A stretch of 64,000 nt of DNA from Muricea muricata (lineage: Eukaryota > Cnidaria > Anthozoa > Malacalcyonacea > Plexauridae). Location of the stretch: the NCBI GenBank assembly GCA_963855995.1, contig OY979716.1, forward strand, positions 89,615,042-89,679,041, written 5' to 3'. Below the pieces are notes generated by a model. It did no database searches and had not been told where the DNA came from. It saw nothing but the letters and a program-made list of their open reading frames with translations. Each line of letters begins with the position of its first letter. Position 1 is the stretch's first letter. Positions 34,076-46,445 of the stretch are shown here, one piece after another. Both the position numbers and the translations under genes were made by a program.

Positions 34076-36384
34076 CAGGGGCGGATCCAGCTTAAAATCT
34101 GACTGTAGCGGAATCCTAGGTCCCGCATAACTAGGGGGGTCCGGGGGCATGCCCCCCCGGAAAATTTTTGAAATTTGAAGCCCGGAAATGGCATTTCTGA
34201 CGTTCTGAGCACTGCATTATGCCATAAAATATGGCCTTAACCAGGCCATATTTTAGGCAAAAAATGGCAAAAAAGCACTTTATTAACTGAAAAAATTCAA
34301 ACAGCATATGATGCAGCAGTAAATGTTTATTTGTAAACCATGTTCAAACAGTATGATGAAGGAAGTTAGATGAATGTTCATTTGTAAACCATGTTGAAAC
34401 AGCAGGACGAAGGAAGGCATATAAACGTACATACAAAACGTTTTGAGCAATGACCCTAAGTATCCTTCAGTATTAATTTTCTCAAAACGTTGAATCTGAC
34501 TGTTGTATTATATAGGTAGTGGAACTTTTATGGCATTCTGATGTTATTATCCACTACCAACACTGGTCAGCCTGGCCACATGTTAAAGCTTGAGATAGAT
34601 AGATTACTTAGATTATCTACCTAATCAGATATATGATCTTAGGACACTGGCTGAAATGGCGGCATTGATTATGTAACATATTAGGCTTCGTTCAGCAACA
34701 CTGCCATGATTATAAGGCAAATTTTCATTTTACCCAGCTGATATCATGGGCATCAAGCTCTACATATATGCTGCTATGCTGCCTGGGAAGACATGCTCAG
34801 AACATAATAGTTAGCCATTAAAATAAACACTTTTAACCATCAAGCTGCAATATGCCTTGCTCATGCCAAATGATATTACTTATCAAGGGGGGTATTGGCC
34901 ACTGATGCTGATCGCATTTAAATGGCAGAAGCTGGCTCATGATATATTAGATGTATTCTTGATACTGTAGGTTATATAAACCATTCTAAACTTTGTTAAC
35001 ACATACATGCCTTATGTTTAAACAGAGCATCCCTCCACACCTTTATAAACAAGAGGACATGCCTTTAACTCACTACATGAGTAACTTCTTTGGTGTCATA
35101 CAGAGTAATAAAAACAAAGTAAGGCAAATTAGGTAGCATTGCACCTTAATAGGTTAAATTAGTAAGGCTGAGTGGAAATATAAAAAGTATAAGTTGCTGC
35201 TATAAATAGCAGATTTATTAAATGTGTACCAGTGAATTTTATCATATATTGAGGGTTAGTCTTTGATTTATATATTCCCCTTAGCATAGGGAATATATCT
35301 ATCAATATTCTTCTATATTATAGTGATTGAAATGACAGAGTTTAGATAAATTTGTGATGAGAACTCACGCTAATGTTCGTATGTCCCGACAAGGCTTTAT
35401 AGTACACTGTATCAATAATTTTATTGAGCATGTGCACAGCACAGTTAGGCCAGCCATTTTTATATATTTAAATTTATGTAGGAATATAATATATCATTGT
35501 GAATGCAAATTAAAAATAATAGTATTCACGTGAACTCAAGCAAGAACTTGACCGACAAGAGATACATATTAATATATTCACGAGGCAACTGGCCTACCTG
35601 ACAGGAAAGTGATTACACGCTCGCAATTGCTGGGTGACAGAGAACTGCAACTGGGCAAAATTACACACAAACACTTCACGTTCGATGCCACGCTTTGCTT
35701 TGTAATCGGCAGACAATGTCTCTTGACACAAACGCTTGATCTCTGACAGCTTTTTTGCTTTCTCGAAGAAAGATACTTGCTCGTTAAGCGTACAATTCAG
35801 GCGGTCTAATATAGCATTGGACGCCATCGTTGCAAATCAAGCTAAAGCACTTTGTACTTGCCATCATATAACATCGTTCATAACGCAGCATAAGATTGCG
35901 CAACTGTATCTGACTGTAGCGAACTCTAGCCACTATAGCAAAAATGCGTTATTTTGATTGGTTAGATACAGTCTGACTATAGCAAATACCCCCCGCTGAC
36001 TGTTGCAAAACTCATAGGAACCACCGCTGACTGTAGCAAAATCACCAAGATTTTGATCGCAGGCTTCCAACGAAACGTCATGATGTCCATCTAAATGATG
36101 TTATTTAATGAAAGGCGAATGCCTAAAAAGCAGGCCTATTTGCGGGCTTTAAGGTCACTGGAAATCCCAGGAAAGCTACGAAACAATTTCATAGACAACC
36201 TACTTCAAAAATTAGAATATAATAAGATCCAAAAATGATGGGAAAATGATAAAATTGGAATAAATAAGTATGAATAATTATTTGCAGAATTAATTATGTA
36301 GAAAATAATTTTCGGAAAAGATTCTTCCGAAAAAAATCTGACTGTAGCATTTGCTACAGTTGCAATAGTCTAGATCCGCCCCTG
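34076..36384. mobile_element. hAT-like DNA element (2309 bp)
   Basis: The ends CAGGGGCGGATCCAG and (complement) CAGGGGCGGATCTAG are inverted. ATCAC repeats at 34071-34075 and 36385-36389. The opposite arm of the old palindrome lacks the insertion, confirming the boundaries. Subterminal CTGACTGTAGC words occur near 34097, 35910, 35972, 36030 and 36337, and the left end has the GGGGGTCCGGGGGCATGCCC stretch common in hAT elements. A 5-bp duplication differs from the usual 8 bp of hAT and would fit the hAT5 group. No transposase is recognisable. Confidence 0.75.
35594..35827 (-). CDS. Possible first exon inside the hAT-like element
   Basis: A 77-codon frame starting MASNAILDRLNCTLNEQVSF and continuing EKAKKLSEIKRLCQETLSAD looks more protein-like than its surroundings. 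A GTGAAG that could be a donor follows KRGIER. If real, it would be the first exon of a gene in the element whose remainder is lost or unrecognised. No family was identified. Confidence 0.3.
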   Translation of the reverse strand: MASNAILDRLNCTLNEQVSFFEKAKKLSEIKRLCQETLSADYKAKRGIEREVFVCNFAQLQFSVTQQLRACNHFPVR

Positions 36385-37285
36385 ATCACTATTGACAACA
36401 TTAACCCTCCCAGGCCATCATCAAGTATCATTTTCTCCCAGGCAATAATCAAGTACCAATTTTTAAAAAATTCATTGCTTTGGGTTGGGACTTCTTCAAA
36501 CTACGATTATTGCTTGACTGTTAACTAGTGACTAGTGAAAATGTTTAAGCCGTAAACATTACTACCAGCAGCCGGCAAGCATATTCATATACTGGTACTA
36601 CATGGCTTTTCATGGTGCTTTGTAGGTGTTCATTAAGTACTTGTCTGCAAGAATTTTTTAATGAGTACTGATCTTAGTAGAATAGTCACAGGTATGGTCC
36701 CGGAAGTGACCAGAGCTCTTACCCCTAGAAATTAGTTCCCAGGTCGGCCGTGTGGGCCAGTGCGCCGCATGTTGACCGGAAATACGTATAAAACCTGTTT
36801 GGACTGGTTTGGGCTATTGTTTTGAGAGGAAAGACGTCATATTGTCCGACTTTTAGCGCCAAAAATTCACACAGTCATTGTTAAATGCAAACGTGTGGCA
36901 CATTTGCGCCATCAAATGCTCGTTCTTGAGTTGTCTTCTTTACTGAAACTTTGTATTCAGTGTTGTGAAGTGATTGTGTGTGGACATAAACTGCTAATAT
37001 TCTATTGACAAAAGGGTGAATCAAGCTGATTGTTCTATATGTGCTATGGGGCAGGGTTGCATTCATTTTGTATGCTTGTTTATGTTGATCTTGACATGGA
37101 TTAATTTTATAATAATGATTCCGTTTTAATACACAGTGCCATTATTTCCTTGTGAACGATAACTTGTTATACTTTCACTTTACCAAAGCAGGAGATTACC
37201 GACCTTCTTGAAACTTCTGTAAGTTCTAGTTTTATCTTAAACGTATGTATCTTATGATTGGAATTTGGGACAAATGTAATGTGTT

Positions 37286-37616
<331 letters not shown>

Positions 37617-38251
37617 GAAGAATTCGGTGACGAGGGCATTTCTGCAGTAAACTTGTCAGTTCAGTAGTGTCACCGATATAATTATGCGCATAATTTTTCT
37701 CTGTGAACAAAGACTGGCTTTGGTGTTAAATGACATGTGTCTAATTGCCTAATAACCTACTAAGACTGATTATATTGGGTGTTTGTGTATAAGCTTTGTG
37801 TTAGTGAGAAAATTGAAGCGATGGACGCCAAGATTTTTATGCCATTGTACAGTATTAGCCAGTATAACATATATATATATGGTTTGATAGACGGCCTGAT
37901 GGTCAATAAAATCTTTCAGTACTGCAGAGTGGCCAATATGAACGAGATATAAAACATGCACAATATCAAACCTCAGTTTTGTGAAAGTAGAAATTTTACC
38001 GACCTCCCTGAAACTTCTGTGGATTCTGGTTTTACTTTAAAATAATCACCTGCGCACTTTACGAATGAACTTTGAGACAAACGTGTATTAATTGTATGTA
38101 CAAAGAAGAGTTTGATGACAATTGCATTCAGCTAATTATATATACAATGACTAACCCTGAGCACTCACGTAAATGACGCAATGTTGAGTTTTAGTGTAGA
38201 CCGTCTTGATTTAACGAGTCTTACATCTGTAGCAATACAGTAAACGCTTAA

Positions 38252-40328
38252 TAGTTCAGGACCTGTCAAGGACTTTGTATGCGTTTCATTTACCCCAGAT
38301 AATCTCAACTGTTTTAGGGCAAGTTAACCATGGCGAACAAGATGGCATATTTGCCCAAACCTGAATCCGGGACGAAACGTCCGAAAACGAGCACCCGCAG
38401 AAATGAGCCCCTCGTTAGGACTACAACTTCTGAATCATTAGAGATACATCTGTTTTAAAGCTTTTATGGTGTTCAGAGTGGTCACTTTAGGGGTGGTTAT
38501 TAGGAAGCAAAAAATCTCTAGCTTTAATACATTCCAAGAATATGGCCATACCTTATCATGGGAAAATTGCTGAATATGCATAATTTAAGTTACAACATTG
38601 GCAAAGTTGATTATTTACATTTTTTCCGAAAATTTTTTCGCTGTTGGCAAACTTCATACTTGTTTAAACATAATTCTCATATTCTACATAACAGAGCATG
38701 CAAACCTGCCGATATATAGTACCGATAAATTCGCTCACCGACGCCATTTTGCGAATTCGGTCGTGTGTTGCAGATTCCTTTGCTTTTCACCGTCGAACTT
38801 TGCTTTTATGATCCGCAAAATGCCATTATTTTTACTAGGTATTATTATAAGAATATCCTTAATGGCTTTGAACGAATTCCGTCGCTTCGGTGACTTTGAA
38901 ATCTTCGATGTTGTCGAAGTGTTCTTTTGGCGAATTATAGCTTCAACTTTGGGTCATTTCACTTGTCTTCTCGAAATATAGCATGTAACACACTTCACAC
39001 GAGTTTTAACTGTAGCACACGAACAAACGGTACTGTGTTAAACTTTGGAAGCAAAAATCAAACAATTTAACTCGCAGGTTTTGATGTAAACCACTCCGAA
39101 GAAATTCCATCATGAGTCAACCGTTCGCCAATTTCCAAACACACACGAACTGCACGAAACGAACACGCGAACTTGATGACAGGGGGGTTGTACATTTTCA
39201 CGATCGACGGTTAAAAAAAAGTAAATATTCAAATACGCACGTGTTCATTTACATAGCCCACGAAATTAAAATTTAAATATTTATTTAAATATTTTTCTTG
39301 CATTATACCTTCGGGTCTATGACCCCTCTTTCGGAAAAAAAACAGACCCTGAATGTTTACTTCTTTTTAATCGTCGATCGTGAAAATGTACAACCCCCCT
39401 GTCATCAAGTTCGCGTGTTCGTGTCGTGCAGTTTGTGTGTGTTTGGAAATTGGCGAACGGTTGCTTCATGATGGAATTTCTTCGGAGTGGTTTACATCAA
39501 AACCTGCAATTCGATTTATTTAATTTTTGCTTCCAAAGTTTAACACAGTACCGTTTGTTCGTGTGCTACAGTTAAAACTCGTGTGAAGTGTGTTACATGC
39601 TATATTTCGAGAAGACAAGTGACATGACCCAAAGTTGAAGCTGTAATTCGCCAAAAGAACACTTCGACAACATCGAAGATTTCAAAGTCACCGAAGCAAC
39701 GGAATTCGTTCAAAGCCATTAAGGATATTCTTTTAATAATACCTAGTAAAAATAATGGCATTTTGCGGATCATAAAAGCAAAGTTCGACGGTGAAAAGCA
39801 AAGGAATCTGCAACACACGGCCGAATTCGCAAAATGGCGTCGGTGAGTAAATTTATCGGTACTGTATATCGGCAGGTTTGCATGCTCTGTTATGTAGAAT
39901 ACGAGAATTATGTTTAAACAAGTGTGAAGTTTGACAACAGCGAAAAAATTTTCGGAAAAAATATAAATAATCCACTTTGCCAATGTTGTAACTTAAATTA
40001 TGCATATTCAGCAATTTTCCCATGATAAGGTATGGCCATATTCTTGGAATATATTAAAGCTAGAGATTTTTTGCTTCCTAACAACCACCCCTAAAGTGAC
40101 CACTCTGAACACCATAAAAGCTTTAAATCAAATGTATCTCTAATGATTCAGAAGTTGTAGTCCTAACGAGAGGCTTATTTCTGCGGGTGCTCATTTTCGG
40201 ACGTTTCGTCCCGGATTCAGGTTTGGGCAAATATGCCATCTTGTTCGCCATGGTTAACTTACCCTAAAACAGTTGAGATTATCTGGGGTAAATGAAACGC
40301 ATACAAAGTCCTTGACAGGTCCTGGACA
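38252..40328. mobile_element. Foldback element with TTAA duplication (2077 bp), nested
   Basis: It interrupts the left arm only: the right arm has the uninterrupted site (CGCTTAAACTATG). TTAA occurs at 38248-38251 and 40329-40332. The ends share CAGGACCTGTCAAGGACTTTG. The two arms of about 970 bp are near-identical inverted copies around a centre at 39220-39370. A TTAA site is typical of piggyBac and Kolobok families. The 127-codon frames in both arms (38598-38981 plus, 39600-39983 minus) are mirror images and probably not genes. No transposase. Confidence 0.88.
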
Positions 40329-40834
40329 TTAAACTATGATTTTTCATCCATTGGTCTGGGATCATTGGTTTGGGTCTATATTGTTACAGTGTCACGCAAA
40401 CTAAGACAGTTTGGAATTTGGTAAAGTATGGCTAACCACATGGCATAGCTGGTATACCAAAAGCGCGGGATATTACCATGCAAGACGTGCTCCAACACCC
40501 TCAGAGATGACTGGTTTAAAGCTTGCTTGTTGCGCTAGAGTATAAAAATGCAGGCTTTTTGGGAGACCAGCACAGATATCGTGTTGGCTTGCGGGGTGCA
40601 TGTGTACGCACATGGTTAGGGGTGTGCTTAGGTAATGCGATAAATTCCCCCATTTAAAATTCTTTAATGGTCACAGGTTTATTAAGACAACAACGATTTT
40701 TACAAGGCTTTTACCAATGAAATGCCCACTTTGTACAACTTAAGAAATGTTTTTAATTTTTTTTAAACTGTTGAGCTACGGGAAATAAAAAGGTTTTGAA
40801 TGCACATTATACGAATGGGCATGTCCCGTACAAT

Positions 40835-41640
40835 TTTACGCGATGAGCAGATGAGCACCTGCCCATAACTGCTCGCGAGCACTTGCTCATACGCTCATAT
40901 GACCCGACGTGACTCGCCAGGTTAGTATAGCCATATTTTGTTAGTCTTGTAAAAGTTTATGTGATGAGCAGATGAGCACCTGCTCATAACTGCTCATGAG
41001 GATCTGCTCATAACTGCTCATGAGCACATGCTCATACGCTCATAAGGCCCGATGGCCCGACATAACCCTCCCACATATTAAAATAATACCAAACTCCGAT
41101 ATTTATATAAAATGTTACTAAGAACAATTTGAGAAATATTTATGTAGTTAATGATCTTCATCATCAAAAGGGAAATAAAGGGTGTATGATGAATACAAAA
41201 ATGTATACATTTTTATAGCAAAATATTGTTGAAAAGACGGTTCTTTGGTTGCATTAATTAACACACAAATTAACGTTTGGAATATTTTATTTTTGTAAGT
41301 ATTACGGACAGTAGAGCTATATTTTGTTAGTCTTGTACAAGTTAGCTCATAACTGCTCATGAGTACATGCTCATAATGACGCTCATATGGCCCGATGTGA
41401 CTCACCAGGTTAGTATAGCTATGTTTTGTTAGTCTTGTACAAGTTTATGCGATGAGCAGATGAGCACTTGCTCATGACTGCTCATGAGCACATGCTCATA
41501 CGCTCATAGCTATTTTGTTAGTCTTGTACAAGTTTATGCTTTGAGCAGATGAGCACCTGCTCATAACTGCTCATGCGCACATGCTCGTACGCTCATATGG
41601 CCCGATGTTGCCCGATGGCCCGGTCACATATGAAACATAC
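40835..41640. repeat. TGCTCA/TGAGCA word array, left inner arm
   Basis: Clustered words such as GATGAGCAGATGAGCAC and CTGCTCATAACTGCTCATGA, interleaved with TTTTGTTAGTCTTGTAC and GGCCCGATG. The words are inverted copies of each other, so the region folds on itself many times. It mirrors 43069-43740. Confidence 0.85.
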
Positions 41641-41753
41641 CATTTTTAAATCTGATTGGTTTTCAGTTATCCAACGTACCAACAGTGAAAAAAGATAAAT
41701 TTGAGTCGATAAGAGCATACTGCTTGCAACTTTCACAGAGATAAGACTTTTAG

Positions 41754-42046
41754 ATGGCCAATTTAATGGAGAACTTTTTGCGGTTTCATGACTTGAACAA
41801 GCTTGTGGCAGAGGCTAAAGAGTTGGATATTTGAAGAAAAAGAGGACTGCTTTATACCTTCGCAAACGGAGGGTTGACGTACAAACCTGGATGTTGAACA
41901 GTTTGGTAGACGATGCATGCCGTAACCTCAAAGAAATTAGAAGACTTAGAAACAACCACGGAGCGCTGTGCCAGAGTTTGTTATGTAGGAAGTTGGCCTT
42001 GTCTGTTGCACATAGCATTTGTCAAAACATTTGTGAGAAGGAATAA
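41754..42046 (+). pseudogene. Small broken ORF in the foldback loop
   Basis: ATG at 41754 opens MANLMENFLRFHDLNKLVAE and ends at a TGA (41832-41834). From 41831 the next frame continues KKKRTALYLRKRRVDVQTWM to a stop at 42044-42046. The composition on both sides fits one basic, helical protein of about 97 residues broken by one frameshift. Family unknown. It lies 327 bp upstream of the zinc-finger gene and in the same direction. Confidence 0.4.
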
Positions 42047-42372
42047 AACAAAATTATGAAACTTAAAAAATAGCTGTAGTATATAAAGGATATATACATC
42101 TGTTGGCGTCGTTTTATTTGCATGTCCTCAATACATCGATGTCACATCGATTCCAAATAGACCCACATCGACCTCTGGTCAACCTCATATAAGCAAGTGC
42201 TCATACCAATAGTTGGGACCTACATACGTAAGCCATAACTGTTAATACCTAACAGGTAGGGCCTTATCAACATTTGAGTACCTGCTCATAACTTGAGCAC
42301 TTGCTCACATGCTCATAAAAATACAGTGCTGCTCAACGACAAGGGCATTTCTACACAATCAGTTCTAGCGGA

Positions 42373-42960
42373 ATGAGCTGCAAATTTTGCGGGAAAACAT
42401 TTAATCGTGGTTTCAATCTACGTCGACACGAAAAAGAGTATTGTCCACTGAAAAGCGAAGAGAGAGAAATGTCAGAAACAGAAAGTCAGACAGTGGACTC
42501 AGAGGATGATGCTTCGAGCGTTGCAACTCACGGGTCTGAAAGTCCGATGACAACAGACAGTGAGACGGAAACTGAGGAGGAAGAAGCGGATCCTAGGATG
42601 CCTATGGTAGAAGAAGCGATGCAAAAGCATAAGGTGGCTTTTCAGGAAATGAAGATGAATTTGACTCATAGTGGTCTGGATGAGCAAACCGCTCGAGAAA
42701 CACCTTACTCTAATATTCTGCCTGAGCTCCAAAAGGAATTGAGAAGTATCTATTTGCAGCGTCTCCAATGGATACAACAACTAAAGAAAGATCCAGTGCA
42801 TAAGAAAATAATGCAAACAAAAGATACTTTCGTGAACGATGATGATTTTGATCCAGAAGAGGCTATGGAAGCAGCGGTTAATAAGAGGAAATTTCTTATT
42901 AACAGACATTTAAAAGACTACAATTTCACTGAGGACAGTGATGATGAACAAGATTATTAA
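42373..42960 (+). CDS. C2HC zinc-finger protein of the giant foldback element
   Basis: An intact 195-residue frame in the loop of the 9-kb foldback. Residues 3-24 form one zinc finger, CKFCGKTFNRGFNLRRHEKE followed by YC: ligands Cys3, Cys6, His19 and Cys24 (CX2C-X12-H-X4-C). Residues 28-80 are acidic and Ser/Thr-rich, like a transcriptional or flexible linker region. The rest is helical, with KELRSIYLQRLQWIQQLKKD, and ends DDEQDY. It has no nuclease or polymerase motif. As the only intact gene of the element it may bind the TGCTCA-rich inner arms, but that is inference. The sequence after its stop (CTACATTAATATTT) resembles that after ...DDEDH in the arms (41148 and 43430), so the 3' end of this gene has been duplicated into the arms. 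Confidence 0.75.
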   Translation: MSCKFCGKTFNRGFNLRRHEKEYCPLKSEEREMSETESQTVDSEDDASSVATHGSESPMTTDSETETEEEEADPRMPMVEEAMQKHKVAFQEMKMNLTHSGLDEQTARETPYSNILPELQKELRSIYLQRLQWIQQLKKDPVHKKIMQTKDTFVNDDDFDPEEAMEAAVNKRKFLINRHLKDYNFTEDSDDEQDY

Positions 42961-43068
42961 CTACATTAATATTTGTCATATTGTTCTCAATAAAATTATA
43001 CATACATATCCGAGTTTGGTATTATTTTAATATATGGGAGGGTTAATAACTGTCGAGCCATCGGGCCT

Positions 43069-43740
43069 TATGAGCGTATGAGCATGTGCTCATGAGCAGT
43101 TATGAGCAAGTGCTCATCTGCTCATCGCATAAACTTGTACAAGACTAACAAAACATAGCTATACTAACCTGGTGAGTCACATCGGGCCATATGAGCGTCA
43201 TTATGAGCATGTACTCATGAGCAGTTATGAGCTAACTTGTACAAGACTAACAAAATATAGCTCTACTGTCCGTAATACTTACAAAAATATAATATTCCAA
43301 ACGTTAATTTGTGTGTTAATTAATGCAACCAAAGAACTGTCTTTTCAACAATATTTTGCTATAAAAATGTATACATTTTTGTATTCATCATACACCCTTT
43401 ATTTCCCTTTTGATGATGAAGATCATTAACTACATAAATATTTCTCAAATTGTTCTTAGTAACATTTTGTATAAATATCGGAGTTTGGTATTATTTTAAT
43501 ATGTGGGAGGGTTATGTCGGGCCATCGGGCCTTATGAGCGTATGAGCATGTGCTCATGAGCAGTTATGAGCAGATGCTCATGAGCAGTTATGAGCAGGTG
43601 CTCATCTGCTCATCACAGAAACTTTTACATGACTAACAAAATATAGCTATACTAACCTGGCGAGTCACGTCGGGTCATATGAGCGTATGAGCAAGTGCTC
43701 GCGAGCAGTTATGAGCAGGTGCTCATCTGCTCATCGCGTA
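43069..43740. repeat. TGCTCA/TGAGCA word array, right inner arm
   Basis: Mirror of the left array, e.g. GAGCGTATGAGCATGTGCTC and AGCAGTTATGAGCAGGTGCT. It begins exactly where the palindrome arm begins. Confidence 0.85.
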
Positions 43741-44884
43741 AAATTGTACGGGACATGCCCATTCGTATAATGTGCATTCAAAACCTTTTTATTTCCCGTA
43801 GCTCAACAGTTTAAAAAAAATTAAAAACATTTCTTAAGTTGTACAAAGTGGGCATTTCATTGGTAAAAGCCTTGTAAAAATCGTTGTTGTCTTAATAAAC
43901 CTGTGACCATTAAAGAATTTTAAATGGGGGAATTTATCGCATTACCTAAGCACACCCCTAACCATGTGCGAACACATGCACCCCGCAAGCCAACACGATA
44001 TCTGTGCTGGTCTCTCAAAAAACCCTGCATTTTTATACTCTAGCGCAACAAGCAAGCTTTAAACCAGTCATCTCTGAGGGTGTTGGAGCACGTCTTGCAT
44101 GGTAATATCCCGCGCTTCTGGTATATCAGCTATGCCATGTGGTTAGCCATACTTTACCAAATTCCAAACTGTGTCTTAGTTTGCGTGACACTGTAACAAT
44201 ATAGACCCAAACCAATGATCCCAGACCAATGGATGAAAAATCATAGTTTAAGCGTTTACTGTATTGCTACAGATGTAAGACTCGTTAAATCAAGACGGTC
44301 TACACTAAAACTCAACATTGCGTCATTTACGTGAGTGCTCAGGGTTAGTCATTGTATATATAATTAGCTGAATGCAATTGTCATCAAACTCTTCTTTGTA
44401 CATACAATTAATACACGTTTGTCTCAAAGTTCATTCGTAAAGTGCACAGGTGATTATTTTAAAGTAAAACCAGAATCCACAGAAGTTTCAGGGAGGTCGG
44501 TAAAATTTCTACTTTCACAAAACTGAGGTTTGATATTGTGCATGTTTTATATCTCGTTCATATTGGCCACTCTGCAGTACTGAAAGATTTTAATGACCAT
44601 CAGGCCGTCTATCAAACCATATATATATATATATGTTATTCTGGCTAATACTGTACAATGGCATAAAAATCTTGGCGTCCATCGCTTCAATTTTCTCACT
44701 AACACAAAGCTTATACACAAACACCCAATATAATCAGTCTTAGTAGGTTATTAGGCAATTAGACACATGGCATTTAACACCAAAGCCAGTCTTTGTTCAC
44801 AGAGAAAAATTATGCGCATAATTATATCGGTGACACTACTGAACTGACAAGTTTACTGCAGAAATGCCCTCGTCACCGATTCTT

Positions 44885-45152
<268 letters not shown>

Positions 45153-46021
45153 AACACATTACATTTGTCCCAAATTCCAATCATAAGATACATACGTTTA
45201 AGATAAAACTAGAACTTACAGAAGTTTCAAGAAGGTCGGTAATCTCCTGCTTTGGTAAAGTGAAAGTATAACAAGTTATCGTTCACAAGGAAATAATGGC
45301 ACTGTGTATTAAAACGGAATCATTACTATAAAATTAATCCATGTAAGATCAACATAAACAAGCATACAAAATGAATGCAACCCTGCCCCATAGCACATAT
45401 AGAACAATCAGCTTGATTCACCCTTTTGTCAATAGAATATTAGCAGTTTATGTCCACACACAATCACTTCACAACACTGAATACAAAGTTTCAGTAAAGA
45501 AGACAACTCAAGAAGGAGCATTTGATGGCGCAAATGTGCCACACGTTTGCATGTAACAATGACTGTGTGAATTTTTGGCGCTAAAAGTCGGACAATATGA
45601 CGTCTTTCCTCTCAAAACAATAGCCCAAACCAGTCCAAACAGGTTTTTACGTATTTCCGGTCAACATGCGGCGCACTGGCCCACACGGCCGACCTGGGAA
45701 CTAATTTCTAGGGGTAAGAGCTCTGGTCACTTCCGGGACCATACCTGTGACTATTCTACTGATCTTGGCCATTTGGGCTAACTTAGTGTAGTGCATTAAT
45801 AAACATGAGTGAATAAATGAGTGATATATAAAATACAGTATTTGTAAATCTGGGATAGTATATTTGCAAAATTGTAAACAAACATAGGCACTTTATAATT
45901 GATCACCACAAAATGACAAAAATAAACGCGAGTTCTTGTTGCATCATGGTGGTTAAGTTGATATATATACAAAATTTGAAACAGTGCAAAGTATGAATCA
46001 GAAACGCGATCACAAGAAATA

Positions 46022-46445
46022 CAAAGCCTATAATAGGTTTCCTACCTTCTAGTCCGATCCATCAAGCTTTTGAGTTGCATTTTTTGCTTTTGGCCGTTGT
46101 CTTCAACCGCTGACGTGTCGAACCTTGTTTTCTTTCGCGTATACTCACAAACTTCGGATATCTCAGGTTCTCGCCTTTTTTAAAGGAACAATTTGATCCT
46201 TTATACCACATTTTTTAAAAAACAAACAACATACGAACTTTACCACATTTTTGTTTTTGAAAAAATCTGATATAAGCGAAGATATCGTGCCATTCGCAAA
46301 GGTGGTAAATGAGAGATTCGGTGTTTACGAATATAATGCAAGAAAAGTTTCAGTGCGCTGGTGTTGAAGAGAAGGGCCAAAAAGCAAAGAGTACAACTCC
46401 AAAACTTGATTGATTAGATTATAAGGTAAGGAACGTATTACAGAT
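46022..46445. other. Divergent exon-like pair at the palindrome axis
   Basis: On the minus strand, ISEVCEYTRKKTRFDTSAVE then DNGQKQKMQLKSLMDRTRR precedes a donor-like GTAGGA (46045-46040). On the plus strand the mirrored region reads GVEEKGQKAK before a donor-like GTAAGG (46426-46431). The two halves are diverged inverted copies about the axis at 46235. This could be two head-to-head first exons from one duplicated promoter, now decayed. Family unknown. Confidence 0.35.

Noticed and set aside
36881-37066. 61-codon ORF in both outer arms (also 45371-45556)
   Set aside because: Short, no recognisable family, conserved only because the arms are copies.
38598-38981. 127-codon ORF present in both arms of the TTAA foldback
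   Set aside because: Its conservation is explained by the near-perfect palindrome; composition and lack of a family do not support a gene.
41148-41405. 85-codon ORF in both arms of the giant foldback (also 43172-43429)
   Set aside because: Mirrored by the palindrome and overlapping the TGCTCA array; only its last codons resemble the end of the zinc-finger gene.
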